Positions 48,827 to 62,226 of a stretch of 64,000 nt of DNA are shown here, one piece after another. A program made the translations under genes and the position numbers. Origin of the DNA: Sipunculus nudus (Eukaryota > Annelida > Sipuncula > Golfingiida > Sipunculidae); the NCBI GenBank assembly GCA_026874595.1, contig CM049312.1, forward strand, positions 24,359,956-24,423,955, written 5' to 3'. The notes below the pieces were generated by a model, which did not search any database, was not told the DNA's origin, and worked only from the letters and a program-made list of their open reading frames with translations. How positions within the stretch are numbered: the stretch's first letter is position 1; the number at the start of each line of letters is the position of its first letter.

Positions 48827-51800
48827 AAAATTGGATAATTGGTCACCATAATCTATACATTACTTTTAGAAAGTAGCCGCATTATATATATGTGATTTTG
48901 ATTCAACGATTTTGCCCTTTATTTTGATATTCATGTACACAAAAAGCCCGTGTTATGTAGCCAGGGAAACCTTCTGCGTCCCATTGGGTCATTTTTGTGG
49001 GTATTTTTAGGAATATGTTTTATTTCTGTGGTGATTTCGCCGTAAGCAAAGAATAAGAAAAGCAAAGGCAAAGCGTAAGCAATAGGGATTTTGTCTTCAT
49101 AAGTGCTTCTTGTCACCATTTTTTGAAAAAAAAATGTATTATTGGACTTTGCGGTAATCTAATTATGTCAAAAATATTACAACACTGTAGTTAAATTGTG
49201 TTAAAATTGGAAAATGGGTCCCCAAAATTCATATTTATCTATTAGTGAGTACAAGATTTATATATTTGTGATTTTGATTGATTGGATTTTATCTGTATTT
49301 TGATATTCATGTCCACAAACTGGCACTGTTGTGTAGCCAGGGAACAATTCCGCGTCCCTACGGGTCATATCTGTATGTATTTTAGGAAATTGTTTCATTT
49401 CTGTGGTTATTTCTACGTAAGCAAAGAATAAGCAAAGCATTTGAAAAGTGTAAGCAAAGGGATTATGTCTTCATAAGTGCTTCTTGGCACCATTTTCTGA
49501 AGAAATAATGTATTATTTGACTTTGCGTGAGTCTAATTATGTCGAAAATATTAAAATACTGTAGTTAAATTGTGGAAAATTGGAAAATGTTTCCCCAAAA
49601 TCCATTTATAACTTTTAGAAAGTGGCAAAATTATATATTTGTGAATTTGATTGAACGGGTTTGACCTGTATTTTTTATATTCATGTTCACAAACTGGCAC
49701 TGTTATTTAGCCAGGGAACCCTTTTGCGTCCCTACGAATCATATATCAGTGTATTTAGGAAAATGTTTTATTTCTGTGGTGACTTCAACGTCAGCAATGA
49801 ATAAGCAAAGCATTAGCAAAGTGTAAGCAAAGGGTTTCCCTCTTCATAAATGCTACTTGACACCATTTTCTGAAGAAATAATGTATTAATGGACTTTGCA
49901 GGAGTTTAATTTTGTCAAAAATAACAAAACACTGTAGATAAATGGTGGTAAAATTGGAAAATGGGTCCCCAAAATTCATATATATCTATTAGTCAGTACA
50001 AGATTTATATATTTGTGATTTTGATTGATTGGATTTTATCTGTATTTTGATATTCATGTCCACAAACTGGCACTGTTGTGTAGCCAGGGAACAATTCCGT
50101 GTCCCTACGGGTCAGATCTGTATGTATTTTGGGAAATTTTTTCATTTCTGTGGTTATTTCTACGTAAGCAAAGAAAAAGCAAAGCATTTGCAAAGTTTAA
50201 GCAAAAGGATTCTGTCATCATAAATGCTTTTTGGCTCCATTTTCTGAAAAAAATAATGCCTTTTTGGACTTTGTCCTGAGTCTAATTATGTCGGAAATAT
50301 TTATACAATGTAGTTAAATTGTGGCAAACTTGGAAAATGGGTCACCATAATTGATAGATAAGTATTAGAACATAGCAGAATTATATATTTGTGATTTTGA
50401 TTGAACGATTTTGACCTGTATTTTTTATATTCATGTTCACAAACGGGCACTGTTTTTTAGCCAGGGAACCCTTTTGCGTCCCTACGGGTTACATATGTGT
50501 GTATTTAGGAAAATGTTTCATTTCTGTGGTGATTTCGACGTAGGCAAAGAATAAGCAAAGCATTAGCAAAGTGTAAGCAAAGGGTTTCCCTCTTCATAAA
50601 TGCTTCTTGACACCATTTTCTGAAGAAATAATGTATTAATGGACTTTGCAGGAGTTTAATTTTGTCAAAAATAACAAAACACTGTAGATAAATGGTGGTA
50701 AAATTGGAAAACTGGTCCCCAAAATCCATTTGTAACTTTTAGAAAGTATCAGAATTATATATTTATGAATTTGATTGAACGTCTTTGACCTGTATTTTGA
50801 TATTCATGTTCACAAACTGGCACTGTTATTTAGCCAGAGAACCCTTTTGCGTCCCTACGGGTCATATATGTGTGTACTTAGGAAAATGTTTTATTTCTGT
50901 GGTGACTTCAACGTCAGCAATGAATAAGCAAAGCATAAGCAAAGTGTAAGCAAAGGGATTCTGTCATCATAAATGCTTTTTGGTTCCATTTTCTGAAGAA
51001 ATGATGTATTATTTGACTTTGCGGGAGTCTAATTATGTCAAAAATATTAAAATACTGTAGTTAAATTGTGGTAAAATTGGAAAATGGGTCCCCAAAATCC
51101 ATTTATAACTTTTAGAAAGTGGCAAAATTATATATTTGTGAATTTGATTGAACGATTTTGACCTGCATTTTTTATATTCATGTTCACAAACGGGCACTGT
51201 TATTTAGCCAGGGAACCCTTTTCCGTTCCTACGGGTCATATATGTGTGTATTTAGGAAAATGTTTTATTTCTGTGGTGACATCAACGTCAGCAATGAATA
51301 AGCAAAACATAAGCAAAGTGTAAGCAAAGGGATTCTGTCATCATAAATGCTTTTTGGCTCCATTTTCTAAAAAAAATAATGCCTTTTTGGACTTTGTCCT
51401 GAGTCTAGTCATGTCGGAAATATTTATAAAATGTAGTTAAATTGTGGTAAAATTGGAAAATGGGTCCCCAAAATCCATATATAACTTTTAGAAAGTAGCA
51501 GAATTATAAATTTCTGATTTTGTTTGAACGGTTTTGACATGTATTTTGATATTCATGTTCACAAACGGGCACTGTTGTGTAGCCAGGTAACCCTTCTGCG
51601 TTCCTACGGGTCATATCTGTGTGTATTTTAGAAACATGTTTGATTTCTGTTGTGATTTCGACGTAAGCAAAGAATAAGCAAAGCCTAAGCAAAGTGTAAG
51701 CAAAGGGGTTCTGTCTTCATAAATACTTTTTTGCATTATTGGACTGTCCGGGAGTGTAATTCTGTCAGGAATGGTTAAACAATGTAGCTATATTGTGTCA

Positions 51801-53260
51801 AAATTAGAAATTGGGTCCAAAAAGTCAATAAATTACTTTTAAAAAGTAGCCGTATTATAGATTTGTGAATTTCATTGAAAGATTTTCCCCTTTATTTTTT
51901 TTTTTTTATTCCTGGTCACTCTCCGACACTCTCTCTTCCTAAAATCCATATATAACTTTAGAAAGTAGCAGAACTATATATTTGTGAATATTATTGAACG
52001 GTTATGACCTTTATTTTTTATTCATGTTCACTCTCTGGCACTGTTGTGTAGCCAGGGAACCCTTCTGCGTCCCTACTGGTCATATCTGTGTGTATTTTAG
52101 GAAATTGTTTCATTTCTGTGGTGATTTCGACGTAAGCAAAAAATAAGGAAAGCATAAGCACAGTGTAAGCAAAGGGATTCTCTCTTCATCAAAACTTCTA
52201 GGGTCCATTTCCTGAAGAAATAATGTGTTATAGGACTTTCTGTGAGTCTTATTATTTCAGAAATAGTAAAATACTGTAGGTATATTGTGTTAAAATAAGA
52301 AATTGGGTCTAAAAATCAATTAATTACTTTTAGAAAGTAGCAGTATTATACATTTGTGAAATTCATTGAACGATTTTTCCCTTTATTTATTTTTATTCCT
52401 GTTCACTCTCCGGCACGGTTGTGTAGCCAGGGAACTCTTCTGTGTTCCTTTGGGTCATATCTGTGTGTATATTTAGGAAAATGTTTCATTCATGTACTGA
52501 TTTTGCTGAAAGCAAAGAAAAAGCAAAGAATAGGCAAAGTGTTAGCAAAGGGATTATGTCTTCATAAATGCTTCTTGGCACCATTTTCTGAAGAAAAAAT
52601 GTATTATTGGACTTTGCGGGAATCTTTTTATGTCGATAATATTAAAGCACTGTGGTTAAAGTGTGTTAAAATTTTGAAATGGGTCCGCAAAATCTGTATA
52701 TAGCTTTCAGAGAGTAACAGTTAACAGTCAACAATCTGGCACTGTGGTGTAGCCAGGAAACAATTCTTCGACCCTACTTGTCATATCTGTATGTATTTTA
52801 GGAAATTGTTTCATTTCTGTGGTGTTTTCTACGTAAGCAAAGAATAAGCAAAGCATAAGCAAAGTGACACAATTTTTTGAAGAAATAATGCATTATTGGA
52901 CTTTCCGGGAGTCTAATTATGTCATCAATGAAAAAACACTGTAGCTAAATTGTGGTAACATTGGAAAATCTGTACCCAAAATCCATATATACTTTTAGAA
53001 AGTAGCAGAATTATATATTTGTGAATTTGATTTAAAGGTTTTGACCTGTATTTTTATATTCATGTTCACAAACCGGTACAGTTGTGTACCCAGGGAACAT
53101 TCCTGTGTCCCTACTGGTCATATCTGTATGTATTTTAGGAAATTGTTTCATTTCTGTGGTGATTTCTACGTAAGCAAAGAATAAGCAAAGCATAAGCAAA
53201 GTGTAAGCAAAGGGTTTCCTTCTTCATAAATGCTTTCTTGCACCATTTTCTGAAGAAATA
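48827..53260. repeat. Diverged monomers; left copy of a long duplication
   Basis: A mixture of A'-like, L-class (TATTTAGCC core) and other classes. 50041-51300 matches 55291-56550 at an offset of 5,250. About 51390-53230 matches 57385-59220 at an offset of 5,990-5,995. A truncated monomer occurs at 51720-51740 (ACTTTTTTGCATTATTGGAC), and another join lies near 51928 (GACACTCTCTCTTCCTAAAA). A shortened monomer occurs near 52715 (AACAGTTAACAGTCAACAAT). All three defects are present in the second copy, so they predate the duplication. Confidence 0.82.
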
Positions 53261-54506
53261 ATGTATTATTTGACTTTGGGGGAGTCTAATTATGTGGAAA
53301 ATATTAAAACACTGTAGTTAAATTGGCGTACAATTGGAAAATGGGTTCCCAAAATCCATATATAACTTTTAGAAAGTAGCAGAATTATATATTTGTGAAT
53401 TTGATTGAACGGTTTTGACCTGTATTTTCATATTCATGTTCACAAATCGGCACTGTTGTGTAGCCAGGGAACATTTCTGCGTCCCTACTGGTCATATCTG
53501 TATGTATTTTAGGAAATTATTTCATTTCTGTGGTGATTTCTACATAAGCAAAGTAAAAGCAAAGCACAGGCAAAGTGTAAGCAAAGGGTTTCCCTCTTCA
53601 TAAATGCTTTCTTGCACCATTTTCTGAAGATATATTGTATTATTTGACTTTGGGTGAGTCTAATTATGTGGAAAATATTAAAACACTGTAGTAAAATTGT
53701 GTTACAATTGGAATATAGGTCCCCAAAATCCATATATAACTTTTAGAAAGTAGCAGAATTATATATTTGTGAATTTGATTGAACGGTTTTGACCTGTATT
53801 TTCATATTCATGTTCACAAATCGGCACTGTTGTGTAGCCAGGGAACATTTCTGCGTCCCTACTGGTCATATCTGTATTTATTTTAGGAAATTATTTCATT
53901 TCGGTGGTGATTTCTACATAAGCAAAGTAAAAGCAAAGCACAGGCAAAGTGTAAGCAAAGGGTTTCCCTCTTCATAAATGTTTTCTTGCACCATTTTCTG
54001 AAGATATATTGTATTCTTTGACTTTGGGTGAGTCTAATTATGTGGAAAATATTAAAACACTGTAGTATAATTGTGTTACAATTGGAATATAGGTCCCCAA
54101 AATCCATATATAACTTTTAGAAATTAGCAGAATTATATATTTGTGAATTTGATTGAACGGTTTTGACCTGTATTTTCATATTCATGTTCACAAATCGGCA
54201 CTGTTGTGTAGCCAGGGAACATTTCTGCGTCCCTACCTGTCATATCTGTATGTATTTTAGGAAATTATTTCATTTCTGTGGTGATTTCTACATTAGCAAA
54301 GTAAAAGCAAAACACAGGCAAAGTGTAAGCAAAGGGTTTCCCTCTTCATAAATGCTTTCTTGCACCATTTTCTGAAGATATATTGTATTATATGACTTTG
54401 GGTGAGTCTAATTATGTGGAAAATATTAAAACACTGTAGTAAAATTGTGTTACAATTGGAATATAGGTCCCCAAAATCCATACATAACTTTTAGAAAGTA
54501 GCAGAA
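53261..54506. repeat. Local homogenisation of one 374-bp monomer
   Basis: Three consecutive near-identical monomers at exactly 374-bp spacing (for example TTTTCATATTCATGTTCAC in 53427, 53801 and 54175), with CTACTGGTCATATCTGTATG. Related single copies occur at 32190 and 54911-55099. CTGTATTTATTTTAGG, GGTGGTGATTTCTACAT and TTTCGGTGG link the 53789 copy to the 54911 copy. Confidence 0.88.
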
Positions 54507-57500
54507 TTATATATTTGTGAATTTGATTGAAAGGTTTTGACCTGTATTTTCATAATCTTGTTCACAAACCGGCACTGTTGTGTAGCCAGGGAACAATTCT
54601 TCGTCCCTACCTGTCATATCTCTATGTATTTTAGGAAATTGTTGCATTTCTGTGGTGATTTCTACGTAAGCAAAGAATAAGCAAAGCACAGGCAAAGTGT
54701 AAGCAAAGATATTATGTCTTCAAAAATGCTTCTTGGGACCATTTTCTGAAGAAATAATGTGTTATTGGACATTGTAGGAGTCTAATTATGTGGAAAATAT
54801 TAAAACACTGTAGTTAAATTGGCGTACAATTGGTAAATGGGTCCCCAAAATCCATATATAACTTTTAGAAAGTAGCAGAATTATATATTTGTGAATTTGA
54901 TTGAACGGTTTTGACCTGTATTTTCATATTCATGTTCACAAATCGGCACTGTTGTGTAGCCAGGGAACATTTCTGCGTCCCTACTGGTCATATCTGTATT
55001 TATTTTAGGAAATTATTTCATTTCGGTGGTGATTTCTACATAAGCAAAGTAAAAGCAAAGCACAGGCAAAGTGTAAGCAAAGGGTTTCCCTCTTCATAAA
55101 TGCTTCTTGGGACCATTTTCTGAAGAAATAATGTGTTATTGGACATTGTAGGAGTCTAATTTTGTCGGTTATATTAAAACACTGTAGACAAATTGTGTTA
55201 AAATTGGATAATGTGTCACCATAATCAATATATTACTTTTAGAAAGTAGCAGAATTAAATATTTGTGAATTTGATTGAACGGTTTTGACCTGTATTTTGA
55301 TATTCGTGTTCACAAACTGGCACTGTTGTGTCGCCAGGGAACAATTCCGCGTCCCTACGGGTCTTATCTGTATGTATTTTAGGAAATTGTTTCATTTCTG
55401 TGGTTATTTCTACGTAAGCAAAGAATAAGCAAAGCATTTGCAAAGTGTAAGCAAAAGGATTCTGTCATCATAAATTCTTTTTGGCTCCATTTTCTGAAAA
55501 AAATAATGCCTTTTTGGACTTTGTCCTGAGTCTAATTATGTCGGAAATATTTATACAATGTAGTTAAATTGTGGTAAACTTGGAAAATGGGTCACCATAA
55601 TTGATGGATAAGTATTAGAACATAGCAGAATTATATATTTGTGATTTTGATTGATCGATTTTGACCTGTATTTTTTATATTCATGTTTACAAACGGGCAC
55701 TGTTTTTTAGCCAGGGAACCCTTTTGCGTCCCTACGGGTCACATATGTGTGTATTTAGGAAAATGTTTCATTTCTGTGGTGATTTCGACGTAGGCAAAGA
55801 ATAAGCAAAGCATTAGCAAAGTGTAAGCAAAGGGTTTCCCTCTTCATAAATGCTTCTTGACACCATTTTCTGAAGAAATAATGTATTAATGGACTTTGCA
55901 GGAGTTTAATTTTGTCAAAAATAACAAAACACTGTAGATAAATGGTGGTAAAATTGGAAAACGGGTCCCCAAAATCCATTTATAACTTTTAGAAAGTATC
56001 AGAATTATATATTTATGAATTTGATTGAACGTCTTTGACCTGTATTTTGATATTCATGTTCACAAACTGGCACTGTTATTTAGCCAGAGAACCCTTTTGC
56101 GTCCCTACGGGTCATATATGTGTGTATTTAGGAAAATGTTTTATTTCTGTGGTGACTTCAACGTCAGCAATGAATAAGCAAAGCATAAGCAAAGTGTAAG
56201 CAAAGGGATTCTGTCATCATAAATGCTTTTTGGTTCCATTTTCTGAAGAAATGATGTATTATTTGACTTTGCGGGAGTCTAATTATGTCAAAAATATTAA
56301 AATACTGTAGTTAAATTGTGGTAAAATTGGAAAATGGGTCCTCAAAATCCATTTATAACTTTTAGAAAGTGGCAAAATTATATATTTGTGAATTTGATTG
56401 AACGATTTTGACCTGCATTTTTTATATTCATGTTCACAAACGGGCACTGTTATTTAGCCAGGGAACCCTTTTCCGTCCCTACGGGTCATATATGTGTGTA
56501 TTTAGGAAAATGTTTTATTTCTGCGGTGACTTTAACGTCAGCAATGAATAAGCAAAACATAAACAAAGTGTAAGCGAAGGGATTCTCTCTTCATCAAATC
56601 TTTTTTGAACCATTTTCTAAAGATAAAATGTGTTATTGGCCTTTGCGGGATTCAAATTGTGTCGAAAATATTAAAAAGCTGTAGTTAAATTGTGGTAAAA
56701 TTGGAAAATGGGTCCCCAATATAGATACCTTAATTTTTAGAAAGTAGCAGAATTATATATTTCCTAATTTGATTGAACTCTTTTGACCTGTATTTTGATA
56801 TTCATGTTCATAACCGGGACTGTTGTGTAGCCAGAGAACCTTCTGTGTCTCTACGGATCATATATATGTGTATTTTAGGAAATTGTTTCATTTCTGTGGT
56901 TATTTCTACCTAAGCAAAGAATAAGCAAAGTATTAGCAAAGTGTAAGCAAAGGGATTCCCTCTTCATAAATGCTTCTTGACACCATTTTCTGAAGAAATA
57001 ATGTATAAATGGACTTTGCAGGAGTTTAATTTTGTCAAAAATAACAAAACACTGTAGATAAATCGTGGTAAAATTGGAATATCGGTCCCCAAAATCCATT
57101 TATAACTTTAAGAAAGTAGCAGAATTATATATTTATCAATTTGATTGAACGTCTTTGGCCTGTATTTTGATATTCCTGTTCACAAACTGGCACTGTTATT
57201 TAGCCATGGAACCCTTTTGCGTCCCTTCGGGTCATATATGTGTGTATTTAGGAAAATGGTTATTTCTGTGGTGACATCAACGTCAGCAATGAATAAGCAA
57301 AACATAAGCAAAGTGTAAGCAAAGGGATTATGTCATCATAAATGCTTTTTGGCTCCATTTTCTGGAAAAAATAATGCCTTTTTGGACTTTGTCCTGAGTC
57401 TAGTTATGTCGGAAATATTTATAAAATGTAGTTAAATTGTGGTAAAATTGGAAAATGGGTCCCCAAAATCCATATATAACTTTTAGAAAGTAGCAGAATT

Positions 57501-59242
57501 ATATATTTCTGATTTTGTTTGAACGGTTTTGACATGTATTTTGATATTCATGTTCACAAACGGGCACTGTTGTGTAGCCAGGTAACCCTTCTGCGTTCCT
57601 ACGGGTCATATCTGTGTGTATTTTAGGAACATGTTTGATTTCTGTTGTGATTCGACGTAAGCAAAGAATAAGCAAAGCCTAAGCAAAGTGTAATCAAAGG
57701 GGTTCTGTCTTCATAAATACTTTTTTGCATTATTGGACTGTCCGGGAGTGTAATTCTGTCAGGAATGGTTAAACAATGTAGCTATATTGTGTCAAAATTA
57801 GAAATTGGGTCCAAAAAGTCAATAAATTACTTTTAAAAAGTAGCCGTATTATAGATTTGTGAATTTCATTGAACGATTTTCCCCTTTATTTTTTTTTATT
57901 CCTGTTCACTCTCCGACACTCTCTCTTCCTAAAATCCATATATAACTTTAGAAACTAGCAGAACTATATATTTGTGAATATTATTGAACGGTTATGACCT
58001 TTATTTTTTATTCATGTTCACTCTCTGGCACTGTTGTGTAGCCAGGGAACCCTTCTGCGTCCCTACTGGTCATATCTGTGTGTATTTTAGGAAATTGTTT
58101 CATTTCTGTGGTGATTTCGACGTAAGAAAAAAATAAGCAAAGCATAAGCACAGTGTAAGCAAAGGGATTCTCTCTTCATCAAAACTTCTAGGTTCCATTT
58201 CCTGAAGAAATAATGTGTTATAGGACTTTCTGTGAGTCTTATTATTTCAGAAATAGTAAAATACTGTAGGTATATTGTGTTAAAATAAGAAATTGGGTCT
58301 AAAAATCAATTAATTACTTTTAGAAAGTAGCAGTATTATACATTTGTGAAATTCATTGAACGATTTTTCCCTTTATTTATTTTTATTCGTGTTCACTCTC
58401 CGGCACGGTTGTGTAGCCAGGGAACCCTTCTGTGTTCCTTTGGGTCATATCTGTGTGTATATTTAGGAAAATGTTTCATTCATGTACTGATTTTGCTGTA
58501 AGCAAAGAAAAAGCAAAGAATAGGCAAAGTGTTAGCAAAGGGATTATGTCTTCATAAATGCTTCTTGGCACCATTTTCTGAAGAAAAAATGTATTATTGG
58601 ACTTTGCGGGAATCTTTTTATGTCGATAATATTAAAACACTGTGGTTAAAGTGTGTTAAAATTTTGAAATGGGTCCGCAAAATCTGTATATATCTTTCAG
58701 AGAGTAACAGTTAACAGTCAACAATCTGGCACTGTGGTGTAGCCAGGAAACAATTCTTCGTCCCTACTTGTCATATCTGTATGTATTTTAGGAAATTGTT
58801 TCATTTCTGTGGTGGTTTCTACGTAAGCAAAGAATAAGCAAAGCATAAGCAAAGTGACACAATTTTTTGAAGAAATAATGCATTATTGGACTTTCCGGGA
58901 GTCTAATTATGTCATCAATAATAAAACACTGTAGCTAAATTGTGGTAACATTGGAAAATCTGTACCCAAAATCCATATATACTTTTAGAAAGTAGCAGAA
59001 TTATATATTTGTGAATTTGATTGAACGGTTTTGACCTGTATTTTTATATTCATGTTCACAAACCGGTACAGTTGTGTACCCAGGGAACATTCCTGTGTCC
59101 CTACTGGTCATATCTGTATGTATTTTAGGAAATTGTTTCATTTCTGTGGTGATTTCTACGTAAGCAAAGAATAAGCAAAGCATAAGCAAAGTGTAAGCAA
59201 AGGGTTTCCTTCTTCATAAAAGCTTTCTTGCACCATTTTCTG
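54507..59242. repeat. Diverged monomers; right copy of the long duplication
   Basis: Contains the counterparts of 50041-51300 (at 55291-56550) and 51390-53230 (at 57385-59220). Between them, 56551-57384 carries about two extra monomers, which accounts for the change in offset from 5,250 to about 5,990. The truncated monomers at 57721-57733 and 57915 and the shortened one near 58709 repeat those of the left copy. Confidence 0.82.
59160..59203. repeat. Best-preserved 11-bp minirepeats (4 copies)
   Basis: GTAAGCAAAGA, ATAAGCAAAGC, ATAAGCAAAGT and GTAAGCAAAGG lie end to end at exactly 11 bp. The same block, more or less intact, occupies the same place in nearly every monomer, for example 3222-3265 and 62888-62931. 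AAGCAAAG is the constant part. Confidence 0.93.
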
Positions 59243-62226
59243 AAGATATATTGTATTCTTTGACTTTGGGTGAGTCTAATTATGTGGAAAATATTAAAAC
59301 ACTGTAGTATAATTGTGTTACAATTGGAATATGGGTCCCCAAAATCCATATATAACTTTTAGAAAGTAGCAGAATTATATATTTGTGAATTTGATTGAAC
59401 GTTTTTGACCTGTATTTTGATATTCATATTCACAAACTGGAACTGTTTTTTAGCCAGGGAAAACTTCTGCGTCTCTACCGGTTATTTATGTGTATATTTT
59501 AGAAAAATGTTTCATTTCTGTGGTGATATCTACGTAAGCAAAGAATAAGCAAAGCATAAGCAAAGTGTAAGCAAAGGTTTTCCCTCTTCATAAATTCTTC
59601 TTGACACTATTTTCTGAAGAAATAATGTATTATTGGACTTTGCAGGAGTCTAATTATGTCGAAAATATTAAAATACTGAAGTTAAATTATGGTAAAATTG
59701 AAAAATGTGTCCCCAAAAACCATACCTTAATTTTTAGAAAGTAGCAGAATTATATATTTGTAAATTTGATTAAACGGTTTTGCCCTTAATTTTGATATTC
59801 ATGTTCATAACCGGGACTGTTGTGTAGCCAGAGAACCCTTCTGCGTCTCCACGGGTCATATATGTGAGTATTTCAGGAAAATATTTCATTTCTGTGGTGA
59901 TTTCGTCGTAAGCAAAAAATAAGCAAAGCACAGGCAAAGTGTATGAAAAGGGATTATGTCTTCAGAAGTGCTTCTTGTCACCATTTTCTGAAGAAATAAT
60001 GTATTATTTGACTTTGCGGGAGTTTAATTATGTCGAAAATATTCATATACTGTAGGTAAATTGTGGTAAAATTGGAAAATCGGTCCCCAAAATCCATATG
60101 CAAATTTTAGAAAGTAGCAGAATTATATATTTGTGAAACTGATTGAACGGTTTTGACCTGTATTTTAGATATTCATGTTCAGAAACGGGCACTGTTGTGT
60201 AGCCTGGGAACCCTTCTGCGTCCCTACGGGTCATATATGTGTGTATTTCAGGAAAATATTTCATTTAGGGGTGATTTCGTCGTAAGCAAAAAATAAGCAA
60301 AGCACAGGCAAAGTGTATGAAAATTGATTATGTATTCATAAGTGCTTCTTGTCACCATTTTCTGAAGAAATAATGTATTATTTGACTTTGCGGTTGTCTG
60401 ATTATGTCGAAAATATTCATATACTGTAGATAAATTGTGGTAAAATTGGAAAATGGGTCCCCAAAATCAATACCTTAATTTTTAGAAAGTAGCAGAATTC
60501 TATTTGTGAATTTGATTGAACGATTTTGCCCTTTATTTTGATATTCATGTTCTTAACCGGGACTGTTGTGTTGCCAGGGAACCCCTCTGCGTCCCTACGT
60601 GTGATATGTGTGTGTATTTAAGGAAAATGTTTCATTTCTGTGGTGATTTCGACATAAGTAAAGAATAAGCAAAGCATAAGCAAAGTGTAAGCAAAGGGTT
60701 CCCTCTTCATAAATGCTTTCTTGAACCATTTTCTGAAGATATATTGTATTCTTTGACTTTGGGTGAGTCTAATTATGTGGAAAATATTAAAACACTGTAG
60801 TATAATTGTGTTACAATTGGAATATGGGTCCCCAAAATCCATATATAACTTTAAGAAAGTAGCAGAATTATATATTTGTGAATTTGATTGAACGTTTTTG
60901 ACCTGTATTTTGATATTCATATTCACAAACTGGAACTGTTTTTTAGCCAGGGAAAACTTCTGCGTCTCTACCGGTTATTTATGTGTATATTTTAGAAAAA
61001 TGTTTCATTTCTGTGGTGATATCTACGTAAGCAAAGAATAAGCAAAGCATAAGCAAAGTGTAAGCAAAGGTTTTCCCTCTTCATAAATTCTTCTTGACAC
61101 TATTTTCTGAAGAAATAATGTATTATTGGACTTTGCAGGAGTCTAATTATGTCGAAAATATTAAAATACTGTAGTTAAATTATGGTAAAATTGAAAAATG
61201 TGTCCCCAAAAACCATACCTTAATTTTTAGAAAGTAGCAGAATTATATATTTGTAAATTTGATTAAACGGTTTTGCCCTTAATTTTGATATTCATGTTCA
61301 TAACCGGGACTGTTGTGTAGCCAGAGAACCCTTCTGCGTCTCCACGGGTCATATATGTGAGTATTTCAGGAAAATATTTCATTTCTGTGGTGATTTCGTC
61401 GTAAGCAAAAAATAAGCAAAGCACAGGCAAAGTGTATGAAAAGGGATTATGTCTTCAGAAGTGCTTCTTGTCACCATTTTCTGAAGAAATAATGTATTAT
61501 TTGACTTTGCGGGAGTTTAATTATGTCGAAAATATTCATATACTGTAGGTAAATTGTGGTAAAATTGGAAAATCGGTCCCCAAAATCCATATGCAAATTT
61601 TAGAAAGTAGCAGAATTATATATTTGTGAAACTGATTGAACGGTTTTGACCTGTATTTTAGATATTCATGTTCAGAAACGGGCACTGTTGTGTAGCCTGG
61701 GAACCCTTCTGCGTCCCTACGGGTCATATATGTGTGTATTTCAGGAAAATATTTCATTTAGGGGTGATTTCGTCGTAAGCAAAAAATAAGCAAAGCACAG
61801 GCAAAGTGTATGAAAATTGATTATGTATTCATAAGTGCTTCTTGTCACCATTTTCTGAAGAAATAATGTATTATTTGACTTTGCGGTTGTCTAATTATGT
61901 CGAAAATATCCATATACTGTAGATAAATTGTGGTAAAATTGGAAAATGGGTCCCCAAAATCAATACCTTAATTTTTAGAAAGTAGCAGAATTCTATTTGT
62001 GAATTTGATTGAACGATTTTGCCCTTTATTTTGATATTCATGTTCTTAACCGGGACTGTTGTGTTGCCAGGGAACCCCTCTGCGTCCCTACGTGTGATAT
62101 GTGTGTGTATTTAAGGAAAATGTTTCATTTCTGTGGTGGTTTCGACATAAGTAAAGAATAAGCAAAGCATAAGCAAAGTGTAAGCAAAGGGTTCCCTCTT
62201 CATAAATGCTTTCTTGAACCATTTTC
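59243..62226. repeat. Tandem duplication of a 1,492-bp four-monomer block
   Basis: TGAAGATATATTGTATTC at 59241 and 60733 mark equivalent points. The blocks 59243-60734 and 60735-62226 are almost identical, with only a few differences visible: ACTGAAGTT versus ACTGTAGTT near 59690/61181, GTCTGATTATG versus GTCTAATTATG near 60398/61890, and GGTGATTTCGAC versus GGTGGTTTCGAC near 60640/62138. This is one of the youngest events in the right half. Confidence 0.92.
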
